A stretch of DNA of 64,000 nucleotides, from the NCBI RefSeq assembly GCF_005280585.1, contig NZ_SZVO01000022.1:58342-122341 (forward strand), in the 5' to 3' direction. Of the stretch, positions 8,955-17,746 are shown piece after piece (position 1 is the first letter of the stretch; each line of letters begins with the position of its first letter). The notes beneath the pieces are model-generated. The model made no database searches. It saw nothing but the letters and a program-made list of their open reading frames with translations, and was not told where the DNA came from. Origin of the DNA: Dyadobacter frigoris. GTDB lineage: Bacteria > Bacteroidota > Bacteroidia > Cytophagales > Spirosomataceae. The position numbers and the translations under genes were made by a program.

Positions 8955-9847
8955 TATTTACGTTTTAAATTATTATTTTCTTCTGGTAACGGTACAAAAC
9001 CTGTTTCGCCGGGTACTGGTTTAAAGGATTGTGTCAGCCAGTTTTCCTTAGCTTTATCAATTAATTCCTGACTTGTGGCGACAAAATTCCAATAAATAAA
9101 CCGGTCTTCGGCAAATGGCTCACCACCGAAAATATAAACTGTCGTGTTTTCTGCCATCGTGAATTCGCACAAATTCGTATCCATCGCAACCAGAAGCTGT
9201 TTGGGAAGATAGGTATTTCCTTCTGCTTCGATACTTCCTTCCAAAATATAAATCCCGGCTTCACCATAAAGCTCGTTACCGATTTTAACCGATTTAGCCT
9301 CTTTACTTTTAATTTCCAAATAGTAAAGCGGACTAAAAACAGGAACAGGCGATTGTTTGCCCATGAGCGAACCTGCAATCAGTTTGAAAGCAACGGAATC
9401 AACTTCCCAATGCGGCAAATCTGCTTCCGAAGCATGGAAAAACTCCGGCTCCATTTGTTCCATTTCTTTTGGCAAAGCGACCCAGATCTGCAAACCATGC
9501 AGTATTTTATCAGAATGACGAAGATATTCGGGCGTTCTTTCCGAATGTACGATTCCGGCACCGGCCGTCATCCAGTTCACCTGTCCGGGTGTAATTTCAA
9601 TTTCGGTACCCAGACTGTCCTTGTGCATGACAATGCCTTCGAACAAATAAGTCAGGGTCGACAAACCGATGTGCGGATGAGGCGGAACGTCCATATTCTG
9701 ATGGTCGTTCATATTGGCCGGTCCCATATGATCAATAAAAATAAATGGCCCAACCATCTTTTTCCCTCTGAACGGAAGCAGTCGCCCTACCATAAAATTT
9801 CCGATATTACGGGGACGTTCTTCAATGATAAGATTTATATTAGACAT
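8954..9847 (-). CDS. Pirin-family bicupin protein
   Basis: This 297-residue protein has the pirin N-terminal cupin with all four iron ligands at the positions known from E. coli YhhW and human pirin: H57 and H59 (in PPHPHIGLSTLTYLFEG), H101 and E103 (in GAGIVHSER). The C-terminal half is a second, degenerate cupin. Bacterial pirins can act as quercetin dioxygenases or redox-sensitive regulators; which applies here is unknown. It is the first gene of a two-gene operon with the OsmC-like peroxidase, which supports an oxidative-stress role (inference). It is transcribed divergently from an AraC-type regulator across 107 bases. Confidence 0.9.
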   Translation of the reverse strand: MSNINLIIEERPRNIGNFMVGRLLPFRGKKMVGPFIFIDHMGPANMNDHQNMDVPPHPHIGLSTLTYLFEGIVMHKDSLGTEIEITPGQVNWMTAGAGIVHSERTPEYLRHSDKILHGLQIWVALPKEMEQMEPEFFHASEADLPHWEVDSVAFKLIAGSLMGKQSPVPVFSPLYYLEIKSKEAKSVKIGNELYGEAGIYILEGSIEAEGNTYLPKQLLVAMDTNLCEFTMAENTTVYIFGGEPFAEDRFIYWNFVATSQELIDKAKENWLTQSFKPVPGETGFVPLPEENNNLKRK

Positions 9848-9954
9848 ATTTTTGACCTGAAATCAGATTTACGTTTAGGAGCAAAAGTTAAATATTTATA
9901 TTGGATTTGAAGCAAAGTTCTTATCCGATTTGAGAAACACATTTTTACAGTCCT

Positions 9955-10842
9955 ATGCAAGCCAACATTCCCAGAATTGATATTAACTCGCTTTCAGAAC
10001 ATAAAGAAGACGATATTCTGATAAGCCGGTTTGCGGAATATCTGGCGATACATCCCAATCTGACATCTCCGCACCGGCACAGCTTTTATCACCTGCTATT
10101 TTTCACGGAAGGTGGTGGAATGCATACGATTGATTTTAACCATTTTGAAGTAAAACCATATCAGATTTATTTCATGATTCCCGGACAAGTGCATTCCTGG
10201 GATTTCCAAGGTCATGTGGAAGGTTTTGTGGTTAATTTTTCGGGCGATTTCTTTCAGTCATTCCTGCTTCGTCCCGAATATCTGGCTTCATTTTCTTTTT
10301 TTAGCGGGATTTCAGAAGAGAGTGTGATCAATCTTCCGGAGCATATCCATCCGTCCGTGAGTCAACTTTTTGAAGATTTAATGAAGCAATCTGCTCAGAA
10401 AAATGTTTTTCGGGAGGATATGATCCGTATACTTTTGCTGCAAATATTTATCACAATAGAGCAAAACACTTCTCAAAACCGTCAGCAAAACATTCCTTTC
10501 AAAACCAATATTTTATTAAGCAATTTTCATAAACTGATTGAGAAAAATTTCATTGAAATCCGTCTACCCGGTGAGTATGCCGAACTGCTGAATATTACAC
10601 CAAATCACCTGAATGCATTATGCAAGGAACATTTGGGTATGCAGGCGGGTGAAGTAATCAGAAACCGTGTCGTTTTGGAAGCAAAAAGACTGCTCGTCAA
10701 TCTGGGACTTAGTGTATCTGAAATCGCTTACAAACTTAACTTTAACGACAATTCGTATTTTACCAAATTTTTTAAAAAAGAAGTTGGAGTGAATCCCGAG
10801 GTTTTCAGAAAAAAGTCTACCTTGGAAAGCGGAAAACATTAA
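9955..10842 (+). CDS. AraC-family transcriptional regulator next to the pirin operon
   Basis: This 295-residue protein has an N-terminal cupin sensor (SPHRHSFYHLLFFTEGGGMH at about residues 38-57, then PYQIYFMIPGQVHSWDF) and a C-terminal pair of helix-turn-helix motifs (YAELLNITPNHLNALCKEH and LSVSEIAYKLNFNDNSYFTK, ending GVNPEVFRKK). It is divergent from the pirin-osmC operon, so control of that operon is the simplest guess, but no operator repeat was recognised in the 107-base gap. The antitoxin-like gene follows 18 bases downstream on the same strand. Confidence 0.9.
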   Translation: MQANIPRIDINSLSEHKEDDILISRFAEYLAIHPNLTSPHRHSFYHLLFFTEGGGMHTIDFNHFEVKPYQIYFMIPGQVHSWDFQGHVEGFVVNFSGDFFQSFLLRPEYLASFSFFSGISEESVINLPEHIHPSVSQLFEDLMKQSAQKNVFREDMIRILLLQIFITIEQNTSQNRQQNIPFKTNILLSNFHKLIEKNFIEIRLPGEYAELLNITPNHLNALCKEHLGMQAGEVIRNRVVLEAKRLLVNLGLSVSEIAYKLNFNDNSYFTKFFKKEVGVNPEVFRKKSTLESGKH

Positions 10843-10860
10843 TTTACACACATAAAAGCA

Positions 10861-11121
10861 ATGAAAACAAAAATCATTAAAATGGGGGAAGATTATGGAG
10901 TTATAATTCCATCCCATATTCTTAATCAGTTAAAGCTCTCGGCAGATTCCGAAGTTAAGCTTTCGGTAAAAAACGGAGTAATATTTATCAATCGCGATGT
11001 TCGTGGAGGTTGGGCAAATGAAGCAAAAAAAATGGCAGAAGCAGGTGACGATCAGTTGTTACTTGGCGATTTCACGAGTGCGTTTGATAACAATGAATGG
11101 ACATGGGAAGGCATAAAATAA
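10861..11121 (+). CDS. Orphan AbrB/MazE-type antitoxin-like DNA-binding protein
   Basis: This 86-residue protein has an N-terminal SpoVT/AbrB swapped-hairpin domain (MKTKIIKMGEDYGVIIPSHI, then LKLSADSEVKLSVKNGVIFI) and a C-terminal tail (WANEAKKMAEAGDDQLLLGD, ending EWTWEGIK) like the toxin-binding tail of MazE/PemI antitoxins. MazE-type proteins bind their own promoter and neutralise a MazF/PemK RNase usually encoded immediately downstream. Here the next gene begins 5 bases after the stop on the other strand and is an MFS transporter, so no toxin partner is present. It is only 18 bases from the araC-type gene upstream and may be cotranscribed with it. Confidence 0.8.
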   Translation: MKTKIIKMGEDYGVIIPSHILNQLKLSADSEVKLSVKNGVIFINRDVRGGWANEAKKMAEAGDDQLLLGDFTSAFDNNEWTWEGIK

Positions 11122-11126
11122 GTATG

Positions 11127-12716
11127 TCAATATGGCGCAGGCTGCCGTGATTTTACATTCAAAACCGTTTGACTTAAATAAGGATAAAGCGAAATAAGCA
11201 GCATCACACCAACAATTACCCAGCAAATGATCGAATAATAATCCATTGCATAACGCAGCATCATTTGTTTGTCGACCGCTTTACTCAGCAAACTATTTGC
11301 AATTTTCACAGCCTGATCCTTTGCAATTCCATGACTTTCCATCGCCAGCTCATACCCTTTAAGTCTTTCAAGAGCGACTGGACTGAGTGAAGTAATCTGA
11401 TTTCGAAAGTCTTCCTGGTGCGTGCTTTTAGAAAATAACCGGAACGAGGTAATCATCGCCATACTCATTGTAAAACCAATAAACCTGAACAAAATTCCAG
11501 CCATGGAAGCCGAAGCTCCAATGGCGGCAGGAACAGAAGAAACTGTAAAAAGAATGATGGGTGTCATGAGCGTTCCAGCGCCAAGTCCCTGAACAATTAA
11601 TGGCAAAATGAAGGTTGAAGCATCTGCTTGTGTGGCAAAAAGAAAATACATCCATCCGTGAAAAAGCAGTAAAAACGCAAATCCGCTAAGCCAGATCATC
11701 CGCATTGGTTTTTTCATCAGAATAAGCCGCGATGAAATAAAAACGCTAATGATCACGCCTACCATGTTAGCCAGCATCAATTCAGACACATGAATCGGAT
11801 CCATGCCCAAAACAACATCGAAATAATTTGATGTAATATTTAAAGATCCACGGCAAATATAAAACGGTATCAACAAAGCAGCTCCGATGCGAAAATTGGA
11901 ATATTTAAAAACAGCCAGATTAATAAAAGGTCGTTTCAAACTTAACTGACGGAAAATAAAAAGAGGTAAAAGCAATAAAATTGCTCCGAGACATGCCCAG
12001 ATATACATACTTTCAAGCCAGTAGTTTCTCTGCCCATAAATTAATATGTAGCCAAACAAACATAAAATAAGTATGTAGTAAACAAAACTACTCCAATCAA
12101 GTTGGTATAAAGGAAATTTCTTAGCCAACCGCACATCCTTCATCATACACATCAGCAGAACGGATCCCGGTAAAATCATAAAGATCAAAGCCTGATAAAG
12201 TGACTGATAATCGGAATATTCAATAATCAGCGAAGCCAGAAGCATTACAAGCGGCGAGGAACAAACTAGCATTCCGTAAAAAATGGAATAACCGATTTCC
12301 CTTGAACGTTCAGTGGAAAGTTTCCTGAAAATCAATGTCAGACAAATACTGTTGATACCTCCTGTAAATATTCCCTGTAAAAACCGGGTCAGAAAAAACA
12401 CAAAGGAACTGTGGGTAAAATAAGAGACATAACAGGTTATCATCAGCAAAATTACGTTGATAATGAAATACTGCTTTGCTGGTAAATTATTAAAAAAACG
12501 TTGTTCCAGTGAATACCAACTGGCCAGAGCCGCATAATAAACGATGGTCGAATATTGCACATCAATTGGTTCTATGCCGTAATAACCAGCCGTAGCGCTG
12601 ACATTGCTCGTAAACAAACCGAATAAAGCCAGAAGCGGAAGAAGTACCATACCGATTCCAACTTTAACCAGCCATTCAGGAACCCACGATTTAAATAATG
12701 AAGCGTGATTACTCAT
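11127..12716 (-). CDS. MFS drug exporter of the 14-TM DHA2 (EmrB-like) family
   Basis: This 529-residue protein is almost entirely membrane helices, about 14, as in EmrB. An upstream in-frame start (12752) would overlap the HlyD gene by 32 bases; ATG 12716 lies 4 bases after the HlyD stop, has AGGAG about 9 bases ahead and gives a natural head (MSNHASLFKSWVPEWLVKVG), so it was chosen. The gene is the last of a TolC-HlyD-MFS operon and should be the proton-driven inner-membrane pump of a tripartite efflux system. The product ends in a cytoplasmic tail (SQTVLNVKSRQPAPY) with a TGA stop. Substrates are unknown, probably lipophilic drugs, dyes or metabolites. Confidence 0.88.
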   Translation of the reverse strand: MSNHASLFKSWVPEWLVKVGIGMVLLPLLALFGLFTSNVSATAGYYGIEPIDVQYSTIVYYAALASWYSLEQRFFNNLPAKQYFIINVILLMITCYVSYFTHSSFVFFLTRFLQGIFTGGINSICLTLIFRKLSTERSREIGYSIFYGMLVCSSPLVMLLASLIIEYSDYQSLYQALIFMILPGSVLLMCMMKDVRLAKKFPLYQLDWSSFVYYILILCLFGYILIYGQRNYWLESMYIWACLGAILLLLPLFIFRQLSLKRPFINLAVFKYSNFRIGAALLIPFYICRGSLNITSNYFDVVLGMDPIHVSELMLANMVGVIISVFISSRLILMKKPMRMIWLSGFAFLLLFHGWMYFLFATQADASTFILPLIVQGLGAGTLMTPIILFTVSSVPAAIGASASMAGILFRFIGFTMSMAMITSFRLFSKSTHQEDFRNQITSLSPVALERLKGYELAMESHGIAKDQAVKIANSLLSKAVDKQMMLRYAMDYYSIICWVIVGVMLLISLYPYLSQTVLNVKSRQPAPY

Positions 12717-12720
12717 AAAT

Positions 12721-13785
12721 TCAGACTCCTTTTTTAACAAGAACCATAGCATTCATTCCGGCCCGAAGACTCTCAGTTTTACTTTTAGCATCCGTCAGCA
12801 AAATTCTGACAGGTATCCGCTGTGTTATTTTTACAAAATTTCCAGTGGAATTATCCGGTGGCAGCAATGAAAATCTGGAGCCCGTTGCGGGAGAAAGAGA
12901 GACAATTTTACCGTTAAAATGTTCGCCCGGCAGCGCGTCCGTTTCAATATCAACCATCTGTCCGGTGTGCATATGGCGGATCTGGGTTTCTTTGAAATTT
13001 GCAATAACCCATTTTCCTTCCTGCTGATCAACAATGTATGCCAAAGTCTGTCCGGCCTGGATCATTTGTCCGTTTTGAATCGTTTTTCTTCCCATTTTGC
13101 CGTCGTAAGGCGCAGTCACAACCGTGTAGGAAACGTCAAGTTTGTTACGGTCCAGAATGGCTTCTCTTCTTTGTATTTCAGCCAATGCAACTTCCTGCTG
13201 TACTTTTATATCATTTACCTTTGATAAAGAAGCCTGATACGTATCCAGAAACGATTGATAATCAGCTTTGGCAACTTCCAGTGCGGTTTTAGCATTTTCA
13301 AATTGCTGCTGTGTCACTGCTTCAACCTGTAATAACTTTTCGTAACGTGCAAACTCCTGTTCCTGGTGCCATAGTTTTGCTTTGGCAGCCGCAATTTGAC
13401 CTTCGTTTACCGTCGCATTTTTGGAAGAAGTTTCCACGGTACTTTTCAAAACCGAGATCTGCGCCTTTGCATTTAACAGCGCGGCCTCAGCTTCTTCCTG
13501 TCCCAGCTGATATTCCCGGTTATCAATGATCAGCAGCGTATCGCCTTTTTTTACCGGTTGATTTTCCTCATACCGGATATCACGAATAAACCCTCCTACC
13601 CTGGACGTTACCGGATTGATATATTCTTCAATTTGCGCATCTTCGGTTTCTTCATATTTCCACAAATCCCACAAAGTAAGGCCTCCCCAAACGGAAAGTC
13701 CCAGCAAAATAAAACCGGCAATCCAGGCCGTTATTCTGGTAATTAATTTATCCGAATTATTAAATTGATTTTGTTCTGTGCCCAT
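12721..13785 (-). CDS. HlyD/EmrA-family periplasmic adaptor of the efflux operon
   Basis: This 354-residue membrane fusion protein has a single N-terminal helix (WIAGFILLGLSVWGGLTLWD, about residues 18-37), a split biotinyl-lipoyl domain (RVGGFIRDIRYEENQPVKKG and later VTAPYDGKMGRKTIQNGQMI), a long coiled-coil hairpin (about residues 80-200, rich in Ala, Glu and Gln) and a C-terminal beta-barrel with RIPVRILL. It should bridge the MFS pump downstream (4-base gap) and the TolC-like channel upstream (4-base gap). The tight spacing of all three genes indicates one operon. It ends with TGA, which shows that TGA is a normal stop here. Confidence 0.92.
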   Translation of the reverse strand: MGTEQNQFNNSDKLITRITAWIAGFILLGLSVWGGLTLWDLWKYEETEDAQIEEYINPVTSRVGGFIRDIRYEENQPVKKGDTLLIIDNREYQLGQEEAEAALLNAKAQISVLKSTVETSSKNATVNEGQIAAAKAKLWHQEQEFARYEKLLQVEAVTQQQFENAKTALEVAKADYQSFLDTYQASLSKVNDIKVQQEVALAEIQRREAILDRNKLDVSYTVVTAPYDGKMGRKTIQNGQMIQAGQTLAYIVDQQEGKWVIANFKETQIRHMHTGQMVDIETDALPGEHFNGKIVSLSPATGSRFSLLPPDNSTGNFVKITQRIPVRILLTDAKSKTESLRAGMNAMVLVKKGV

Positions 13786-13789
13786 TTTC

Positions 13790-15151
13790 TTAAAGATTGC
13801 CGATCGTTTTCATAAGGTAATAATATTCGAGCTTAGCCCTTATCTGAGCCGAAGTAAGGTCAAATTTTGATTGTAATAATTGTGTATCTGCATCCAGTAA
13901 ATCTGTCAGCAGCGCCAGCTGGTTAAAATAAGTGTTGTAAACAATCCTGTAAGTTTCGCTGGCCTGATGAATATTTTCTTCTGAAACCTTAACTCTTTTC
14001 AACGATTCATTATAACGAACATAAGCTTCATTGACCTGTACACGCAACGCATCTTCCTCCTCTTCATGAACCAAATGTTGCTTTTCTGCCTGTATTTCTG
14101 CCGATTTTACTTTATGTTTATTTTGATAGAGAGAAGATAAAGTATAAGAAATTTTCACGCCCGCCTGACCAAGCCCATATAGCGCTCCGGCATACGGATA
14201 GAGAAAAATCTGAGGATATGTGTAGCCGTATTCCGCATAGGCAGTCACTTTTGGCAAATTATTGGCTTTTACAATTTTCAGAGCCAGTTGTTTCAGCTCA
14301 GTTTCCTTCTCAGAAATACGAATACCGTAAGCGTTTGCAAGTGCGTCCGAAAGATATTCATCATAAATTCTGGTGGAATCAACCTGATTATTAAAATCCT
14401 CAGAAGGATTCAGAAACGTACTTTCCGGCAGGCCTATCAGTACATCCAGTTTCTGGTTATTGATGGCAATCGTATTTTCGATTTCAATCAAAAGCATTTT
14501 TTGTTTTGATAAGGAAAGTTCAGCCCGAAATACGTCACTGCGCAAGATTACGCCGTGTTTAAACAATTCCCGGATCTGGTCAAGCCGCTTTTGCTGCTCA
14601 TTAATATTGGCGTTAACCAGATTTTTAAAAAGCAGATTTCTTTCCAGTTCAAGGTAATAAGCCGTTGCTTTGAATTTTACATCTGATACGGTCATATCCT
14701 TTTCGAGGGATGAAATCTGGTTTTCAACTAATTCTTCCTTAATCTGGTTTTTAATTTTTTGCCCGTTATAAACCACAACGGATGCTTCTGCATTTAGCTG
14801 AAAATAATTATGAAGTACAGGATAGTATTCCGGTTTGTTTAAAATTCCGTTTTCATAAATCGGCAAATTAGAAATCCGTGCATATTTTGTTCCCGTGTTG
14901 ATTTCCGGAAAACGCTCAGCACGGGCATCTTTAAGGTTTTCAATACCGGAATTTATTTTTAACTGACTGATTTTAATACTTTTATTCCGAGCCTCGGCTT
15001 GTTGCCAAATTTGCTGCAAGGATAATTTCAGGGTATCTTTTGAAGTGAAAATTGTTTTTGCAAATGCTTCGTGAAATGCAACTGAACAAAGGAAAAGAGA
15101 AGACAGAATTAATTTTTGACGGTAATACATATATTGGTTTGATGACATCAC
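13790..15151 (-). CDS. TolC-family outer-membrane efflux protein
   Basis: This 453-residue protein has a Sec signal peptide whose core is ILSSLFLCSVAFHEAFA. It has two OEP repeats with the usual alternation of amphipathic helices and barrel strands: LSLQQIWQQAEARNKSIKIS at the start, and EKQHLVHEEEEDALRVQVNE plus LALLTDLLDADTQLLQSKFD in the second repeat. The start at 15151 (MMSSNQY) may be too long; the ATG at 15130 (MYYRQKL) would give a neater signal peptide. It is the first gene of the efflux operon and is divergent from an AraC regulator. Confidence 0.92.
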   Translation of the reverse strand: MMSSNQYMYYRQKLILSSLFLCSVAFHEAFAKTIFTSKDTLKLSLQQIWQQAEARNKSIKISQLKINSGIENLKDARAERFPEINTGTKYARISNLPIYENGILNKPEYYPVLHNYFQLNAEASVVVYNGQKIKNQIKEELVENQISSLEKDMTVSDVKFKATAYYLELERNLLFKNLVNANINEQQKRLDQIRELFKHGVILRSDVFRAELSLSKQKMLLIEIENTIAINNQKLDVLIGLPESTFLNPSEDFNNQVDSTRIYDEYLSDALANAYGIRISEKETELKQLALKIVKANNLPKVTAYAEYGYTYPQIFLYPYAGALYGLGQAGVKISYTLSSLYQNKHKVKSAEIQAEKQHLVHEEEEDALRVQVNEAYVRYNESLKRVKVSEENIHQASETYRIVYNTYFNQLALLTDLLDADTQLLQSKFDLTSAQIRAKLEYYYLMKTIGNL

Positions 15152-15218
15152 AAAGGTAATTTGTTACCAAAAGAAGTCTTTTCTATATATTGCCAAATAT
15201 TTGTCAATTCCGGCCATT

Positions 15219-16001
15219 ATGAATATCTCTGAGCAGTTAGTTAATATAGATCTAAATCCTGAGTCGAATTACGTCCTGCACGATCGTATGGAAAATCAAT
15301 TTCCATTTCATTTTCATCAAAAAGGACAACTGACTTATGTTGAGGGCGGAATTGCTTATTTAAATACAAAAGATAAAGCCTATTTTCTTCCTGCCAGACA
15401 TTTTATATGGATTCCGCCGGGGCTTGAACATTTTGTGCGGCAAAAAAACAGATCTTCAATTGTTAGAAATCTGTATTTCAATATGGCTGATAATATAACG
15501 GATCCTTTTTATGACAGAATGGGGATTTATCCGGCTAATAATTTACTGCTTGAAATGTTACTTTTCACAGAGGAATGGAGCGGGGAAATAATGGTCGATA
15601 CTTTTGAAAATCAATTTTTGACAACCATTAAAAACCTGTTACCAAAAATCAGCAAACATCCGCTGCCAATTGTTTTGCCCACTACAAACCACGAAAAGAT
15701 GCAGCCAATCATCAATTATATTCAGGAAAATCTGGAAGCTCCTTTGCATCTTGAAGTAATTTCAAAATATTTCGGGATGAGTCCACGTACATTTTCCAGA
15801 TTGTTTCAGTCCACTTTGGAAACATCATTTTTGCAATATTTGAAGTTATCCCGTATGATCCGGGCTATGGAGCAGCTATTACAAACCAACAAAACCATCA
15901 GCGAAATTGCCTATGAAACCGGCTATAACAGCATCGCTACATTCAGCAATACGTTCTACGGATTAGTAAATGTGCGCCCCTCAGAATTCCAGAAATTCTA
16001 A
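15219..16001 (+). CDS. AraC-family regulator divergent from the efflux operon
   Basis: The protein has about 260 residues. A TTG start 18 bases upstream is possible, but ATG 15219 (MNISEQLVNIDLN) is the better start. The N-terminal cupin reads FPFHFHQKGQLTYVEGG and FIWIPPGLEHFV. The C-terminal HTH pair reads LEVISKYFGMSPRTFSRLFQ and KTISEIAYETGYNSIATFSN, ending VRPSEFQKF. It is divergent from tolC across 67 bases, an arrangement typical of local control of a drug-efflux operon. The ligand is unknown. Confidence 0.9.
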   Translation: MNISEQLVNIDLNPESNYVLHDRMENQFPFHFHQKGQLTYVEGGIAYLNTKDKAYFLPARHFIWIPPGLEHFVRQKNRSSIVRNLYFNMADNITDPFYDRMGIYPANNLLLEMLLFTEEWSGEIMVDTFENQFLTTIKNLLPKISKHPLPIVLPTTNHEKMQPIINYIQENLEAPLHLEVISKYFGMSPRTFSRLFQSTLETSFLQYLKLSRMIRAMEQLLQTNKTISEIAYETGYNSIATFSNTFYGLVNVRPSEFQKF

Positions 16002-16066
16002 ATTAATAATTGATAGTGCCAGAGGATGACCGATGTGGTAACCGCAGAATTTATTCCGTGGGAAAT

Positions 16067-16447
16067 CTATCTTTTACCAGCAACCTCCTCTGAAGCAGGA
16101 GAAATAAATATAGCAAGCCAGGCTCTTCTGGCCATACGGTAAAATAACGGCGTCAAAAAAATCAAAACCGGAATAATACTATACAGAAAGTAATCCAGAT
16201 ACGGTTCAAAGAAATGGATGAACACGAAAAAGTAGATCAACATAAAAACAACGTAAAAAGCATAGCTCATGTATAATGCCCCCTGATAAAAGCCCGGTTC
16301 CGGCACCAGGTTTTCACCGCAGTGAGGGCAACTTTTATTCATTTGGTCAAATTTGAAACTATATGCACTTTTGGTAACAAAAAAATCACCCTGACCGCAA
16401 CGTGGGCATTTATTAAACAAAACGCTATAAACTCTGTTATTTTTCAT
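16067..16447 (-). CDS. DUF983-family small membrane protein with zinc-ribbon-like Cys pairs
   Basis: This 126-residue protein has an N-terminal CPRC (C14, C17) and CPHC (C40, C43) pair of knuckles, then EPGFYQGALYMSYAF and two membrane helices (about residues 57-78 and 84-105). This is the full DUF983 pattern, common across Bacteroidota and Alphaproteobacteria, and its function is unknown. It is monocistronic, convergent with the araC-type gene, and has no functional link visible in its neighbours. Confidence 0.85.
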   Translation of the reverse strand: MKNNRVYSVLFNKCPRCGQGDFFVTKSAYSFKFDQMNKSCPHCGENLVPEPGFYQGALYMSYAFYVVFMLIYFFVFIHFFEPYLDYFLYSIIPVLIFLTPLFYRMARRAWLAIFISPASEEVAGKR

Positions 16448-16872
16448 GATTTCTAAAAATTAGAAGCTCCTATCCTTTTATTTCTAACTCCCTACCGTAA
16501 GTATTTGAACTGTAAATTTTCAAAGTCCGATGAGATTTAACAGCCTCATTTAACTTCCTACAAATATCGTCAAGAAGCCGTGAATGCGAAAGTACAGATA
16601 GTATAATCTGTGGTATAAATCAACGATTTTAAAATATTAGTTTCTGCAATTCTAAACTCTGATTTTAATCGATAAAATGAACGACTCAAAAATGAATCTG
16701 TTCATTTATACATTTTTTTAAGCTATCTACCTTTGAGATAACACGTTACATAAGTATAGAATCAGAACGAAACAGTCTGTTCAAACAAAAATAAAATCAA
16801 CTAATTTCCGGATCTTTTCTGGTGTTTTTTGAAGATATATCTTTTTTATAAAAAATACTTTACGATTAATTA

Positions 16873-16886
16873 GGAATGATCATTCC
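16873..16886. promoter_or_regulatory. Operator palindrome 1 upstream of the SDR gene
   Basis: GGAATGATCATTCC is a perfect 14-base palindrome. It sits where the -33 region would be for the -7 box at 16895-16902. It shares half-sites with the sites at 16903 and 17715, so it is a probable binding site for the neighbouring TetR regulator. Confidence 0.7.
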
Positions 16887-16894
16887 ATTATTAT

Positions 16895-16902
16895 TACCTT
16901 TA
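16895..16902 (+). promoter_or_regulatory. Candidate -7 box of the SDR promoter
   Basis: TACCTTTA matches the Bacteroidota -7 pattern TAnnTTTG at all but the last base. It lies between two operator palindromes, 42 bases before the SDR start codon. Confidence 0.5.
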
Positions 16903-16918
16903 CGGAATAATCGTTCCG
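16903..16918. promoter_or_regulatory. Operator palindrome 2 upstream of the SDR gene
   Basis: CGGAATAATCGTTCCG is an imperfect palindrome with half-sites CGGAA and TTCCG. Its GGAA begins 31 bases after that of operator 1, about three helical turns, and it lies just after the candidate -7 box. Binding there would block the promoter. Confidence 0.7.
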
Positions 16919-16943
16919 AAATAAATTTTAATACATAGATCAA

Positions 16944-17699
16944 ATGAGCAATCTTCAAAACAAAGTCGCAGTGATAACCGGTGGTAACAGTGGAATTGGC
17001 TACGCCACAGCAAAAGAATTTTCAGCACAAGGTGCGCAGGTAATCATTACCGGTAGAAATAAAGCATTACTGGATCAGGCTTCCAAAGAGCTGAATGTGA
17101 CAGGAATTATTGCCGACCAGGCGGATTTATCTTCTCTTGACAAACTGGTGGAAACGGTGAAAGACAAATTTGGTAAAATTGACATTTTGTTTCTTAATGC
17201 CGGCCTCGCCACTTTTTCTCCATTAGAGTCCGCCACAGAAAAACACTATGATGACATTATGAACATCAATGTAAAAGGTACATTTTTCACCGTCCAAAAA
17301 TTCCTGCCAATACTGAATGACGGTGGTTCTGTCATTTTCAATACTTCTATTAATGCCAATATAGGCATGCCCAATTCTGCGGTATATGCCGGAAGTAAAG
17401 GAGCCATTTTATCCTTCAACAGAGTATTTGCTACCGAACTTGCTCCAAGAAAAATTCGTGTCAACGCAGTTTCTCCTGGTCCCGTTGAAACACCTCTTTA
17501 TGGAAAATTAGGTTTGAGCAATGAAGAAGTGTCGGGTTTTGGTGAGATATTAGGCAAAAAAATTCTATTAAATCGTTTTGCCCAGTCAGAGGAAATTGCA
17601 AAAACTGTTTTATTTCTTGCTTCATCAGACTCCTCATTTATTACCGGAACAGAGATCGTAGTTGATGGTGGATTGACTGTAAATGCAGTTTTGAATTAA
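16944..17699 (+). CDS. Short-chain dehydrogenase/reductase (classical SDR)
   Basis: This 251-residue cytoplasmic oxidoreductase has the TGGNSGIG cofactor motif (residues 12-19), NAG (85-87) and the catalytic S135, Y148 and K152 (YAGSK). The end, FITGTEIVVDGG, is typical of the family. GRN after the second strand (VIITGRNK) favours NADPH. The substrate is unknown. Two operator palindromes upstream and a tetR gene 76 bases downstream carrying the same operator show a self-contained inducible pair, as often seen for reactive-carbonyl or xenobiotic responses (inference). Confidence 0.92.
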   Translation: MSNLQNKVAVITGGNSGIGYATAKEFSAQGAQVIITGRNKALLDQASKELNVTGIIADQADLSSLDKLVETVKDKFGKIDILFLNAGLATFSPLESATEKHYDDIMNINVKGTFFTVQKFLPILNDGGSVIFNTSINANIGMPNSAVYAGSKGAILSFNRVFATELAPRKIRVNAVSPGPVETPLYGKLGLSNEEVSGFGEILGKKILLNRFAQSEEIAKTVLFLASSDSSFITGTEIVVDGGLTVNAVLN

Positions 17700-17714
17700 T
17701 TTTAGCCCAAAATA

Positions 17715-17730
17715 CGGAACGAATGTTCCG
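17715..17730. promoter_or_regulatory. Operator palindrome 3, upstream of tetR
   Basis: CGGAACGAATGTTCCG has the same outer half-sites as operator 2 and covers the -33 position relative to the -7 box at 17739. It indicates autoregulation of the TetR gene. Confidence 0.7.
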
Positions 17731-17738
17731 AAATGAAC

Positions 17739-17746
17739 TAACTTTG
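17739..17746 (+). promoter_or_regulatory. -7 box of the tetR promoter, inside a terminator stem
   Basis: TAACTTTG is a perfect TAnnTTTG box. Its last seven bases are part of the left arm of the hairpin at 17740-17766. Confidence 0.6.

Larger units (their letters stand above)
16448..16943. other. 496-base AT-rich intergenic region with the SDR control region at its right end
   Basis: No convincing coding region was seen. The last 75 bases hold two operator palindromes and a -7 box, annotated separately. The left 420 bases contain the DUF983 upstream region and AT-rich sequence in which I recognised no RNA gene or repeat. Confidence 0.6.

Noticed and set aside
9353..9910. Open frame of 185 codons on the + strand
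   Set aside because: It is antisense to the pirin gene, which has all family residues.
15201..15218. TTG start for the second AraC-type regulator
   Set aside because: ATG 15219 gives a normal head and leaves room for divergent promoters.
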